Positions 25,433 to 34,885 of a stretch of 64,000 nucleotides of DNA are shown piece after piece. The notes beneath the pieces were generated by a model that saw only the letters and a program-made list of their open reading frames with translations, did no database searches and was not told the DNA's origin. Position numbers and translations under genes: made by a program. Position 1 is the first letter of the stretch, and every line of letters starts with the position of its first letter. Source of the stretch: an uncultured Bacteroides sp. (GTDB lineage: Bacteria > Bacteroidota > Bacteroidia > Bacteroidales > Bacteroidaceae). The stretch lies in assembly GCA_902492205.1 (NCBI GenBank), contig CABUKU010000017.1, forward strand, positions 1 through 64,000. Direction: 5' to 3'.

Positions 25433-25474
25433 AAAAAAGACAGAACTTTGAAAGATTCAGAGTTCTGTCTTTTT
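25433..25474 (+). terminator. terminator of the LruC-domain gene
   Basis: The stem aaaaaagacagaact / agttctgtcttttt runs into a T-tract. It is a strong intrinsic terminator. Confidence 0.85.
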
Positions 25475-25652
25475 CTTTTCTGTCATTCTGTCAGCTATCC
25501 TGTCAGTTCTCTTGTTTCATTCTTTTTTGGCACATTGTTTGTTTTTATCAGGTCGTACCGTTCATGTAACTAAAACTAAAAAAAGTTAGGGCGAATGAAC
25601 AATACGAATTGAAATTAAGTTTTGGATAATAACATATAAAATATATAAGATC

Positions 25653-27572
25653 ATGGGAAAAATTATTGGAATCGACTTAGGAACAACAAACTCTTGCGTT
25701 TCTGTATTTGAAGGAAATGAACCGGTAGTTATTGCAAATAGCGAAGGTAAGCGCACTACTCCTTCTATCGTGGCATTTGTTGATGGTGGCGAACGCAAAG
25801 TAGGTGATCCTGCAAAGCGTCAGGCAATTACAAATCCGGAACGTACTATATTCTCTATCAAGCGTTTCATGGGTGAAAACTGGGATCAGGTGCAAAAAGA
25901 AGTTACACGTGTTCCTTATAAAGTAGTAAAAGGTGATAATAATACTCCGCGTGTGGACATCGACGGACGTTTATATACACCACAAGAAATATCTGCAATG
26001 ATTCTTCAAAAGATGAAGAAAACAGCGGAAGATTATTTAGGACATGAAGTAACTGAAGCTGTAATCACAGTTCCTGCTTATTTCTCGGACTCTCAACGTC
26101 AGGCAACTAAAGAAGCCGGACAGATTGCAGGTCTTGAAGTAAAACGTATTGTGAACGAACCGACTGCCGCTGCTCTTGCTTATGGTTTGGATAAGGCACA
26201 TAAGGACATGAAGATTGCCGTATTCGACCTTGGTGGCGGTACATTCGATATTTCTATTCTTGAGTTTGGTGGCGGAGTATTCGAAGTTCTTTCTACTAAC
26301 GGTGATACTCACCTTGGTGGTGACGACTTTGACCAGGTAATTATCAACTGGTTGGTACAAGAGTTTAAGAATGACGAAGGTGCGGACTTGACACAAGATC
26401 CGATGGCATTGCAACGTTTGAAAGAAGCTGCCGAGAAAGCTAAGATTGAACTTTCTTCTTCAACAAGCACTGAAATCAATTTGCCTTATATCATGCCGGT
26501 AGGTGGTGTGCCTAAGCACTTGGTTAAAACTTTGACTCGTGCTAAATTCGAATCATTGGCTCACGATTTGATTCAGGCTTGTCTTGAACCATGTAAGAAA
26601 GCTATGAGCGATGCAAGTTTGTCAAACTCTGATATTGACGAAGTAATCTTGGTTGGTGGTTCAACCCGTATTCCTGCTGTTCAGGAGTTGGTTGAGAAGT
26701 TCTTTGGAAAAGCTCCTTCTAAGGGTGTAAACCCGGATGAAGTTGTGGCTGTTGGTGCTGCCGTTCAGGGTGCTGTTTTGACAGATGAAATCAAAGGTGT
26801 TGTTCTTTTGGATGTTACTCCGTTATCAATGGGTATCGAAACTCTTGGTGGAGTTATGACTAAGTTGATCGATGCTAACACTACTATCCCTGCACGTAAG
26901 AGTGAAACATTCTCTACTGCTGCCGATAACCAGAGTGAAGTTACTATCCATGTTCTTCAGGGTGAACGTCCAATGGCAAGCCAGAACAAGTCAATTGGCC
27001 AGTTCAACCTTTCAGGTATTGCTCCTGCCCGTCGTGGTGTTCCTCAAATTGAGGTAACATTCGATATTGATGCCAACGGTATATTGAAAGTATCTGCTAA
27101 AGATAAGGCAACAGGTAAGGAACAAGCAATCCGAATCGAAGCATCTTCCGGCTTAAGCAAAGAAGAAATCGAAAAGATGAAAGCTGAAGCAGAAGCTAAT
27201 GCAGAAGCAGATAAGAAAGAACGTGAAAAGATTGACAAGATGAATCAGGCTGACAGCATGATTTTCCAGACAGAAAATCAGTTGAAAGAGCTTGGGGACA
27301 AATTGCCTGCCGACAAGAAAGCTCCGATTGAAGCTGCTTTGCAGAAATTGAAAGATGCTCATAAAGCACAGGATGTTGCTGCTATCGACACTGCAATGGC
27401 TGAATTAAATACTGCATTCCAAGCTGCAAGTGCTGAGATGTATGCACAGAGCGGTGCTCAGGGTGGTGCACAAGCAGGACCGGATGTTAATGCAGGACAA
27501 CAAGCTAACCAAGGCGGTTCGGCAAAACAGGATGATAATATCCAAGATGCTGACTTCGAAGAAGTGAAGTAA
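25653..27572 (+). CDS. dnaK: chaperone DnaK (Hsp70)
   Basis: A 639-residue Hsp70 chaperone of full length. The N-terminal ATPase signatures IGIDLGTTNSCVSVFEG, IAVFDLGGGTFDISIL and VILVGGSTRIPAVQELV are present. The substrate-binding domain (VTPLSMGIETLGGVMTKLI) and a flexible tail ending DDNIQDADFEEVK follow. No grpE or dnaJ is next to it, so it is transcribed on its own. The upstream 180 bp show no clear TAnnTTTG element and no CIRCE-like repeat. Confidence 0.98.
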   Translation: MGKIIGIDLGTTNSCVSVFEGNEPVVIANSEGKRTTPSIVAFVDGGERKVGDPAKRQAITNPERTIFSIKRFMGENWDQVQKEVTRVPYKVVKGDNNTPRVDIDGRLYTPQEISAMILQKMKKTAEDYLGHEVTEAVITVPAYFSDSQRQATKEAGQIAGLEVKRIVNEPTAAALAYGLDKAHKDMKIAVFDLGGGTFDISILEFGGGVFEVLSTNGDTHLGGDDFDQVIINWLVQEFKNDEGADLTQDPMALQRLKEAAEKAKIELSSSTSTEINLPYIMPVGGVPKHLVKTLTRAKFESLAHDLIQACLEPCKKAMSDASLSNSDIDEVILVGGSTRIPAVQELVEKFFGKAPSKGVNPDEVVAVGAAVQGAVLTDEIKGVVLLDVTPLSMGIETLGGVMTKLIDANTTIPARKSETFSTAADNQSEVTIHVLQGERPMASQNKSIGQFNLSGIAPARRGVPQIEVTFDIDANGILKVSAKDKATGKEQAIRIEASSGLSKEEIEKMKAEAEANAEADKKEREKIDKMNQADSMIFQTENQLKELGDKLPADKKAPIEAALQKLKDAHKAQDVAAIDTAMAELNTAFQAASAEMYAQSGAQGGAQAGPDVNAGQQANQGGSAKQDDNIQDADFEEVK

Positions 27573-27597
27573 AAGAATTCTGTAAGTACTTAATAAC

Positions 27598-27635
27598 AAA
27601 AAGGATTGTTCCAATGAAGGAACAATCCTTTTTTT
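27598..27635 (+). terminator. terminator of dnaK
   Basis: The perfect stem aaaaaggattgttcc / ggaacaatccttttt is followed by a T-tract, 25 bp after the dnaK stop. Confidence 0.88.
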
Positions 27636-27658
27636 CTTGTGTTATACTATTCACATAG

Positions 27659-29233
27659 ATGAGGTATAATATGAAATGGCGGATCAAAGATTTGAATAAC
27701 TGGCCTATCTTTAAACTGAGGCTCATTGATGCACGGCTTTATTTTGTCAGCATCTTTGTTGGTTTATTGACAGGGCTTGTGGCTGTACCCTATCATTTCC
27801 TTTTGCAGTTCTTTTTCGAGAAAAGACAATCATTTTTCGATTCCCATCCCCGCTGGTATATTCATGTATGTTTGTTTCTTGCTCTTTGGGGAGTATTGAT
27901 ATTTGTTGCATGGTTAGTAAAAAAGCTTCCTCTGATAACGGGGGGAGGTATTCCTCAGACGAGGGGAGTAATTAATGGTCGGATTACTTACAAGAATCCT
28001 TTTATTCAGTTGGTTGCAAAGTTTGTAGGAGGTGTGCTCACGTTAAGTGCCGGACTTTCTTTAGGTCGTGAAGGCCCTTCCGTGCAAATAGGTTCCTATA
28101 TCGGCAGCCTTGTTTCCAAATGGACACATATTCTTTCCGGAGAACAGAAACAACTGCTTGCGGCGGGAGCAGGTTCGGGTTTGGCTGCCGCATTTGCCGC
28201 CCCGCTGTCTTCTTCTTTGCTGGTGATTGAGTCTATCGAACGTTTCGACGCTCCTAAAACAGCTATCACTACTTTGCTTGCAGGGGTGGTGGCGGGAGGT
28301 ATTGCAAGCATGACTTTTACAGTGAATCCTTATCATCAGATTGATGCGATTGTTCCGGCTTTGTCCGTAGCGACTCAGGTAAAGTTATATATTGTGTTTG
28401 CCATAGTCATATCTTTGTTTGGCAAGTTTTATTCTGAGGTAACCATTTATTTTAAACGCTTGTACGGGCACATTAAAAGTCCGCTTCACATGAAGATGCT
28501 GTATCTTTTGATACTGGCTTACGTTATTTCATTAACCGAAGTCAATCTGACGAGTGGGGGAGAACAGTTTTTGATGATGCAGGCGATGGATGGGAGCAGG
28601 CAGATTCTTTGGGTAGCGGGAATGATGCTGATTCACTTTGTCTTTACGCTGTTTTCTTTCTCATCGGGCTTGCCGGGAGGAAGTTTTATTCCGACATTGG
28701 TGACGGGCGGATTGTTCGGGCAGATATTTGGTTTGATACTTGTGCAGAAAGGTATAATAGGTTACGAGAGTGTAAGCTATATTATGCTTATCAGTATGGC
28801 CGCTTTCCTTGTTGCCGTGGTTCGGACTCCTCTTACCGCTATTGTTTTAATAACGGAGATAACAGGACATTTCGAGGTTTTTTATCCGTCTATTGTTGTA
28901 GGCGGGTTAACCTATTATTTCACTGAACTGCTTCAAATTAAGCCTTTCAATGTAACTCTTTATAATGAAATGCTCGAAACTCCCGCTTTTAAGGAACAGA
29001 AGCGTTATGTACTTTCCGTGGAAATTATAAATGGTTCATACTTTGACGGTAAGCAAGTGGATACGCTGACGTTGCCCGAGAATTGCGTTATTGTATCTGT
29101 TTACCGTAACCGGAAAGATATTTTGCCGAAAGGGCAGACACTGATGCCGGGCGACCAAGTGCAGATTGAAATGGATGCCCAGGACATTGAGAAGTTATAC
29201 GAGCCGCTGGTCAGTATGGCTAATATCTATTGA
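27659..29233 (+). CDS. ClC-family chloride channel/transporter with a TrkA-C-like domain
   Basis: A 524-residue ClC protein. The gating motif GREGPSVQ is at 136-143 (Glu138), the helix-F block is GSGLAAAFAAPL, and the anion-binding segment is GGSFIP. A C-terminal soluble part (about residues 440-520, EIINGSYFDGKQVDTLTLPENCVIVSVYRN) resembles an RCK/TrkA-C domain instead of CBS domains. Aligned to E. coli ClC-ec1, the selectivity motif GSGIP is GGGIP and the inner proton glutamate (Glu203) is Ser192, so proton coupling may differ. Start could be 27659 or 27671. The gene overlaps the convergent MFS gene by 7 bp. Confidence 0.93.
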   Translation: MRYNMKWRIKDLNNWPIFKLRLIDARLYFVSIFVGLLTGLVAVPYHFLLQFFFEKRQSFFDSHPRWYIHVCLFLALWGVLIFVAWLVKKLPLITGGGIPQTRGVINGRITYKNPFIQLVAKFVGGVLTLSAGLSLGREGPSVQIGSYIGSLVSKWTHILSGEQKQLLAAGAGSGLAAAFAAPLSSSLLVIESIERFDAPKTAITTLLAGVVAGGIASMTFTVNPYHQIDAIVPALSVATQVKLYIVFAIVISLFGKFYSEVTIYFKRLYGHIKSPLHMKMLYLLILAYVISLTEVNLTSGGEQFLMMQAMDGSRQILWVAGMMLIHFVFTLFSFSSGLPGGSFIPTLVTGGLFGQIFGLILVQKGIIGYESVSYIMLISMAAFLVAVVRTPLTAIVLITEITGHFEVFYPSIVVGGLTYYFTELLQIKPFNVTLYNEMLETPAFKEQKRYVLSVEIINGSYFDGKQVDTLTLPENCVIVSVYRNRKDILPKGQTLMPGDQVQIEMDAQDIEKLYEPLVSMANIY

Positions 29234-30432
29234 TTTTTCTTTTTCAGGTTTGGTAGGAAGTATGTGACCAGACCGATTAACGGCATGTAGGCACACATAT
29301 TATATACAAACTCTATTCCGTGTTTATCCGCCAGATTTCCCAATACAGCCGAACCGATACCTGCAATGCCGAAAGCGAATCCAAAAAACAATCCCGAAAT
29401 CAAGCCTAATTTATAAGGAAGCAATTCTTGTGCATAGACTAAGATTGCCGGGAATGCGGAAGACAGTGTCAAGCCGATAAGGAAACTCATGATGCATGTA
29501 AGGGTTAGCCCTACGTGTGGCATAAGTAAACTGAAAGGGGCAGTGCCGAGAATGGAAACCCAGATTACGTATTTGCGTCCGATGCGGTCGCCGACAGGAC
29601 CGCCGATTAATGTTCCGATAGCTGTGGCGAGCAGGAACACAAACAGGAAAAGCTGTGATTGTTGCACCGTTACTCCGAATTTGTGTATCAGGTAGAAGGT
29701 GTAATAACTGTTGAGGCTTGCCATATACACATATTTGGAAAAGATGAGTATAAGCAAAATACAAATGGAAAATATTGTTTCTTTCTTGGGAAGTGGAGCT
29801 TCAACTCGTACCGCTGATACCAAAGTAGCCCTGCGCTTCAATACCCTCAACTCCCTTTTATACCAACGGCACACAGGTATCATTACAAGGATGGCAACGA
29901 TGGAAAGGATACAGAAAAAAGCGATGTTCTTTTGACCGTAAGGAGCAATGATTATTGCAGCTAACAGAGGACCTAACGAGCCTCCCAGATTTCCACCAAC
30001 TTGGAATATGGATTGTGCCATACCACGCTTTCCTCCCGAAGCAAGAGAAGTAAGTCTGGATGCTTCCGGGTGGAGAATGGACGAACCTATTCCTACAAAG
30101 AATACGGATAACAATACCCAATGCAAGGTGCTTGCAAAGGCAAGATTGGCTAAACCGAACATGGTGGAGGTCATGCCGATGGGAAGGAACCAAGGGTTTG
30201 GCTTCTTGTCCAAGTATATTCCCATGATAGGTTGGAAAATTGATGCTGAGGTTTGGTATACTAACGTGATAAGTCCGATCTGCCCGAAGCTGAGAGACAT
30301 GTTATCTTTCAGCAACGGATAGACTGCCGTCAGAATAGATTGTAACAAATCGTTGAAACAATGTGAAAAACTCAGTGCTATGAGAATGCCGAATGCGGTT
30401 CGCTGTGCCAACCGGTTGTTTGCTTGCTCCAT
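29227..30432 (-). CDS. MFS transporter, fosmidomycin resistance (Fsr) family
   Basis: A 401-residue MFS protein with 12 hydrophobic segments. The Fsr-like N-terminus is LIALSFSHCFNDLLQSILTAVYPLLKDNMSLSFGQIGLITLVYQTSASIFQPIMG, followed by GIGSSILHPEASRLTSLASGGKRG, which is characteristic of this group. It probably exports a small drug or metabolite. It lies 35 bp downstream of endonuclease IV but has its own -7 element at 30453. Confidence 0.92.
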   Translation of the reverse strand: MEQANNRLAQRTAFGILIALSFSHCFNDLLQSILTAVYPLLKDNMSLSFGQIGLITLVYQTSASIFQPIMGIYLDKKPNPWFLPIGMTSTMFGLANLAFASTLHWVLLSVFFVGIGSSILHPEASRLTSLASGGKRGMAQSIFQVGGNLGGSLGPLLAAIIIAPYGQKNIAFFCILSIVAILVMIPVCRWYKRELRVLKRRATLVSAVRVEAPLPKKETIFSICILLILIFSKYVYMASLNSYYTFYLIHKFGVTVQQSQLFLFVFLLATAIGTLIGGPVGDRIGRKYVIWVSILGTAPFSLLMPHVGLTLTCIMSFLIGLTLSSAFPAILVYAQELLPYKLGLISGLFFGFAFGIAGIGSAVLGNLADKHGIEFVYNMCAYMPLIGLVTYFLPNLKKKNQ

Positions 30433-30452
30433 ACTTTTTTACCTTGGGGCTG

Positions 30453-30460
30453 CAAAGATA
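30453..30460 (-). promoter_or_regulatory. -7 element of the Fsr-like gene
   Basis: The minus strand reads TATCTTTG, 20 bp before the start at 30432, within the short gap after endonuclease IV. Confidence 0.55.
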
Positions 30461-30467
30461 AGGAGTT

Positions 30468-31307
30468 TTATTCAAAACTCCTTAGTATCTCTATTTCTTC
30501 TTTCCAAAGAGTTTCATCAGGTGTTTCCAGTATAAGTGGGATATTATCGAATCTTGAATCTTTCATTAACCGTTTAAAGAAGTCAATGCCGAGAAAACCT
30601 TTACCAAGACTGTCATGGCGGTCAACCCGTGTTCCGAGTTCTTTCTTGGAATCGTTCAGGTGCATACCTCGCAGATAATTAAATCCTACTGTTTTTTCAA
30701 ATTCATTGAATACTTTTATATATGTATCTTCTCCTTTGATGTCATATCCGGCTGTGAATGTATGGCAGGTATCGAGGCAAACTCCTACACGGCTTTTATC
30801 TTCCACCTTATTGATAATATATTCCAGATGCCAAAATTCATTGCCGAGGTTACTTCCTTGCCCGGCAGTATTTTCAATAACGGCAACTACTCCTTTTGTT
30901 TTATCGAGAGCGATATTGATGGATTCCGCAATGCGTGTAAGGCATTCTTCTATGCTGATTTTATTCAGATGACTTCCCGGGTGGAAATTCAGAAGTTTTA
31001 ATCCTAACTGTTCGCACCGCTGCATTTCACCTATAAACGAATTACGGGATTTCTCCAATCCTTCTTCTTCGGGATGGCCGAGGTTTATTAAGTAGCTGTC
31101 ATGGGGCAATATATAATCGGTATTAAAGCCATATTTTTCACAGTTTTCCTTGAAAAGCCGGATACTTTCTTCTTCCAATGGTTTGGCAACCCATTGACGT
31201 TGGTTCTTTGTAAAAAGTGCAAAAGCATTTGCACCTATTTCATATGCATTAACCGGAGCATTTTCCACTCCGCCCGAAGCGCTGACATGTGCACCTATAT
31301 ATTTCAT
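30468..31307 (-). CDS. nfo: deoxyribonuclease IV (AP endonuclease)
   Basis: A 279-residue endonuclease IV, which cleaves DNA at abasic sites in base-excision repair. Metal-ligand motifs of the TIM barrel are visible in order: GAHVSASGGVENAP, NFHPGSHL, IENTAGQGSNLG, CLDTCHTFTAGYD, MHLNDSKKELGTRVDRHDSLGKG and LETPDE. The length is normal. A -7 element sits 31 bp upstream. Confidence 0.97.
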   Translation of the reverse strand: MKYIGAHVSASGGVENAPVNAYEIGANAFALFTKNQRQWVAKPLEEESIRLFKENCEKYGFNTDYILPHDSYLINLGHPEEEGLEKSRNSFIGEMQRCEQLGLKLLNFHPGSHLNKISIEECLTRIAESINIALDKTKGVVAVIENTAGQGSNLGNEFWHLEYIINKVEDKSRVGVCLDTCHTFTAGYDIKGEDTYIKVFNEFEKTVGFNYLRGMHLNDSKKELGTRVDRHDSLGKGFLGIDFFKRLMKDSRFDNIPLILETPDETLWKEEIEILRSFE

Positions 31308-31338
31308 ATTTTGAATAAAGTTTAGAGTTATGGTAAGA

Positions 31339-31346
31339 CAAAGATA
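31339..31346 (-). promoter_or_regulatory. -7 element of nfo
   Basis: The minus strand reads TATCTTTG at a suitable distance from the nfo start at 31307. Confidence 0.55.
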
Positions 31347-31391
31347 GGCAATTTTATGAAGAAAGGAATATTTTATTGGATAGTAAATTAT

Positions 31392-31421
31392 TTGTTTATA
31401 TAAAAGAACTTAATAACTTTG
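31392..31421 (+). promoter_or_regulatory. promoter of the first SusC/SusD pair
   Basis: TTG (31392-31394) and TAACTTTG (31414-31421) are 19 bp apart. Transcription from here gives a leader of about 265 nt before susC. Confidence 0.7.
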
Positions 31422-31613
31422 CAATTTTTATCATATTATAGATAATAATATAGTACATGTAATATTCTTATATAATTACTATTATATTCAAGTGAATTCT
31501 ATCACTGTGATTCTTAAACAGTTAAGCCGCTTAATTAAAATATTTTGATATATTTTTAAAATAAATGTCATTTTCTAATTTTTAATACATATCTTTACCG
31601 CGTTAATCCAAGT

Positions 31614-31673
31614 CTAATTAAAGAAAACGGTGCCCCCACACTCGTGAGTACTTTTCCTTCAATTAGCTTTTTT
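31614..31673 (+). promoter_or_regulatory. leader hairpin with T-run before susC
   Basis: The arms ctaatt (31614-31619) and aattag (31661-31666), with inner gaaaa/ttttc pairs, enclose a GC-rich loop and are followed by ctttttta. It resembles a weak attenuator 22 nt before the susC start. The rest of the leader is AT-rich and featureless. Confidence 0.35.
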
Positions 31674-31694
31674 ATTCATCTAAAAAAAGTTATT

Positions 31695-34600
31695 ATGCTA
31701 AAACGTATCAAGACAGTAAGCATGATGCTACTTTTATCTGCGCTCGCAGGTGGAGTAACTTATGCGTTTCCGGCAACAGCCGGCGTAAACATTGTGCAAC
31801 AAGAAAGTAAATGCACAGGAACAGTGAAAGACAAAACAGGCGAACCGATTATCGGTGCCTCGGTTTTAGTAAAAGGCACAACAAATGGTACAATTACAGA
31901 CCTTGATGGAAACTTTAACATTCCGGATGTCCCTCAAGGCGCTATTATTCAAATTTCTTATATTGGTTACACTACCCAAGAGGTAAAGTTTAACGGACAG
32001 CCGATTAATGTAGAGTTAATTGAAGACAATCAGACTTTGGATGAGGTTGTAGTAACCGCTTTAGGTATCAAACGTGAGAAAAAAGCGTTGGGATATTCTA
32101 TGTCAGAGGTTAAAGGTGCATCTTTGACTCAAACACGTGATGCGAATGTTGCCAATGCTCTTGCAGGTAAAGTAGCCGGTTTGCAGATTAAACAAAATGG
32201 TACAGGTGTGGGAGGTTCTTCCCGTATTGTTATCCGTGGTAACAACTCCATCGGTGGTAATAACCAACCGCTTGTAGTGGTCGATGGCGTGCCTATTGAT
32301 AACTTCAATGGTGGTGATAACAACGACTATTGGGGTAATGGTAATATAGATAAAGGTTCGGGTATTTCCGATATTTCACCGGATGATATCGAATCAATGT
32401 CTGTATTGAAAGGTCCTGCCGCTGCTGCATTGTATGGTAGCCGTGCCGGTAACGGTGTTATCATGATTACCACAAAGAAAGGCGGAGAACATAAAGGTAT
32501 AGGTGTGACTTATAATACAAACTTTACTTTTGAGAATCCGATGCAAACTCCAAAGTTCCAGAACAGTTACGGACAGGGAGCTTGGCATACAGACAAGAAT
32601 GATCCGAATAATCCTGATAAAGTAACTTTCGAAGGTTACAGATATGATCCGCAAGATTCCTCCAACTGGGGACCTGCTTTAGATGGCAAGAGCATAGACA
32701 CTCCAATGGGAAGCCTTCCTTATTCTAATCGTGGTAATGATCTATATAAGGATTTCTTGCAAACAGGTACTTCATGGACTAACAGTGTGGACCTTAGCAA
32801 AAGCACAGAAAGTATGACTTTCCGTGCAGGTGTGACACGTTTGGATAATAAAGGTATTGTACCTAATAGCGGGATGGACCGTACATCTATTAATTTGCGT
32901 TCAACTGCTCAGCTTGCAAAATGGTTATCTGCCGATATGAAAATCAATTATGTCAACCAGCACACAAAGAACCGTACGAAGTTGGCAGCAGACCCGGATA
33001 ATATTTTTATGAATTATTTGGGCTTCCCGCGTAATATCGCATTCTCTGACTATGACGCATTCAAAGGTAATGATTGGGTGAATCCTAATACAGGTCTTGC
33101 AGCCGGTTTCTTGAGCCCGGAACAAAATAATGCCAATAACCCTTATTGGTCAGCCTATCGCAATACAAACAGTGATAAGAAAGACCGCTTTATCGGTTTT
33201 GCTGCATTAGATTTCCAATTAACAAATTGGTTGGATTTGAAGCTTCGCTCCGGTATGGATAATTATACCATTCAGTATGAATCCATTTATGCAACCGGTA
33301 CTCCTTTCTGGGAACAAGAAGGTTCAATGACGGCAAATATTGAGAAATTTACTGAAATAAACTCCGACTTCTTGGTAACAGCTAAGGGTAACTGGAATAA
33401 ATTCGGTATAGTAGGTACTGTCGGAGGTAACATTATGTACCGTACCGATACTTGGTATAAAGAGATTTCCGGTAAATTGAATATTAAAGATTTCTACACC
33501 ATTGCCAATGGTCAGAAACATGATGGTGAATATACTAAGAACCGCAAGCAGATAAATTCTTTATATGCTACTGCTTCTATGTCATGGGATGATTTCTTGT
33601 ATTTAGATCTTAGTGCACGTAACGACTGGTCTTCTACACTGCCTAAATCCAATAATTCTTATTTTTATCCGTCCGTAGGTGTGAGCTGGATTTTCACTCA
33701 AATGCTTTCCAAGATGGGTAAGGATTTAGGTCCTATCTCTTTCGGTAAACTCCGTGGTTCATGGGCACAGGTAGGTAATGATACCGATGCTTATCAATTG
33801 CTTAATTATTATAACATAGGTTATGATATCAAGAGCGGAGCATTTACGGCAAGTCCTGAAAAATTCCTTGCTAACTCTGATTTGAAGAGTGAGACTGTCG
33901 AGTCTTGGGAAATCGGTTTGGAATTGAAAGCATTCGATAATCGTTTGGGAATAGACGTGGCATATTATAAGAAAGATGCGAAAGATCAGATTCTGAAAAT
34001 AGATGTTCCCGCAGGTATAGGTTACGAGCAGAAATATATTAATGCAGGTAAAATCCGGAACGAAGGATGGGAATTGGCTTTGACGGGAACTCCGGTGATA
34101 AACAAGAATTTTACTTGGGAAACTCAGTTGAATTGGTCTAAGAACAAGAACAAAGTAGTTGCTTTGACTGAGGGTACGGACCAACAAATATTATCGGATT
34201 TTGCTGGAATCATGGATGTTGTAGCAAAAGTGGGAGGCGCTTACGGTGATATGTATGGCTATCCTTACTTGCGTGACGACAATGGAAACATGCTTATCGG
34301 TGAAGACGGAGTGCCTTTGAAAGGTAATGATAAAGTGAAGTTGGGAAATAACCAGCCTAAATGGATGGCAGGATGGAGCAATACTTTCTCATACAAGAAC
34401 TTTACTTTTAGTTTCATGATTGATATGCGTTATGGCGGTGATGTTTATATGGGTTCTATCAAGACAGGTGCTACAAAAGGTAGTTTGGCAATGACGGAAG
34501 ACCGTAGTGAAAGAGTGGTTCCCGGTATTAGTAAAGCGACAGGACAGCCTAACACCGTGGCATGCAGAGCAGACCAGTATTGGCAAGGACTTTCGGGCAT

Positions 34601-34865
34601 AACCGAAGCATGGATATATGATGCAACAAACATCCGTTTGCGTGAATTGAGCTTTGGCTATTCTTTCCCGAGAAGCATTTTAAGTAAAACACCGTTTACA
34701 AATTTAAAGTTGAGCTTTGTTGCACGTAACTTATGGATGATTCACAGCAAAACAGAAGGATTCGATCCCGAAGCCGCTTATTCGTCAGGTAATGCACAAG
34801 GTCTTGAATTCGGTTCCATGCCTACATCGAGAAGTCTTGGCTTTAACTTAAGCGTATCATTCTAA
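31695..34865 (+). CDS. SusC/RagA-family TonB-dependent transporter
   Basis: A 1056-residue outer membrane transporter. After the signal peptide comes a CarboxypepD_reg-like domain (GTVKDKTGEPIIGASVLVKGTTNGTITDLDGNF). The TonB-box region is LDEVVVTALGIKREKKALGYS, and the plug holds ALAGKVAGLQIKQNG and SMSVLKGPAAAALYGSRAGNGVIMITTKKG. The last strand ends in Phe. It pairs with the SusD-like lipoprotein 20 bp downstream to import an oligomeric nutrient. No glycoside hydrolase, peptidase, sigma factor or hybrid regulator is adjacent, so the substrate is unknown. Start at 31695 opens the signal peptide. Confidence 0.95.
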   Translation: MLKRIKTVSMMLLLSALAGGVTYAFPATAGVNIVQQESKCTGTVKDKTGEPIIGASVLVKGTTNGTITDLDGNFNIPDVPQGAIIQISYIGYTTQEVKFNGQPINVELIEDNQTLDEVVVTALGIKREKKALGYSMSEVKGASLTQTRDANVANALAGKVAGLQIKQNGTGVGGSSRIVIRGNNSIGGNNQPLVVVDGVPIDNFNGGDNNDYWGNGNIDKGSGISDISPDDIESMSVLKGPAAAALYGSRAGNGVIMITTKKGGEHKGIGVTYNTNFTFENPMQTPKFQNSYGQGAWHTDKNDPNNPDKVTFEGYRYDPQDSSNWGPALDGKSIDTPMGSLPYSNRGNDLYKDFLQTGTSWTNSVDLSKSTESMTFRAGVTRLDNKGIVPNSGMDRTSINLRSTAQLAKWLSADMKINYVNQHTKNRTKLAADPDNIFMNYLGFPRNIAFSDYDAFKGNDWVNPNTGLAAGFLSPEQNNANNPYWSAYRNTNSDKKDRFIGFAALDFQLTNWLDLKLRSGMDNYTIQYESIYATGTPFWEQEGSMTANIEKFTEINSDFLVTAKGNWNKFGIVGTVGGNIMYRTDTWYKEISGKLNIKDFYTIANGQKHDGEYTKNRKQINSLYATASMSWDDFLYLDLSARNDWSSTLPKSNNSYFYPSVGVSWIFTQMLSKMGKDLGPISFGKLRGSWAQVGNDTDAYQLLNYYNIGYDIKSGAFTASPEKFLANSDLKSETVESWEIGLELKAFDNRLGIDVAYYKKDAKDQILKIDVPAGIGYEQKYINAGKIRNEGWELALTGTPVINKNFTWETQLNWSKNKNKVVALTEGTDQQILSDFAGIMDVVAKVGGAYGDMYGYPYLRDDNGNMLIGEDGVPLKGNDKVKLGNNQPKWMAGWSNTFSYKNFTFSFMIDMRYGGDVYMGSIKTGATKGSLAMTEDRSERVVPGISKATGQPNTVACRADQYWQGLSGITEAWIYDATNIRLRELSFGYSFPRSILSKTPFTNLKLSFVARNLWMIHSKTEGFDPEAAYSSGNAQGLEFGSMPTSRSLGFNLSVSF

Positions 34866-34885
34866 TTAATTAAATGAATATTATC

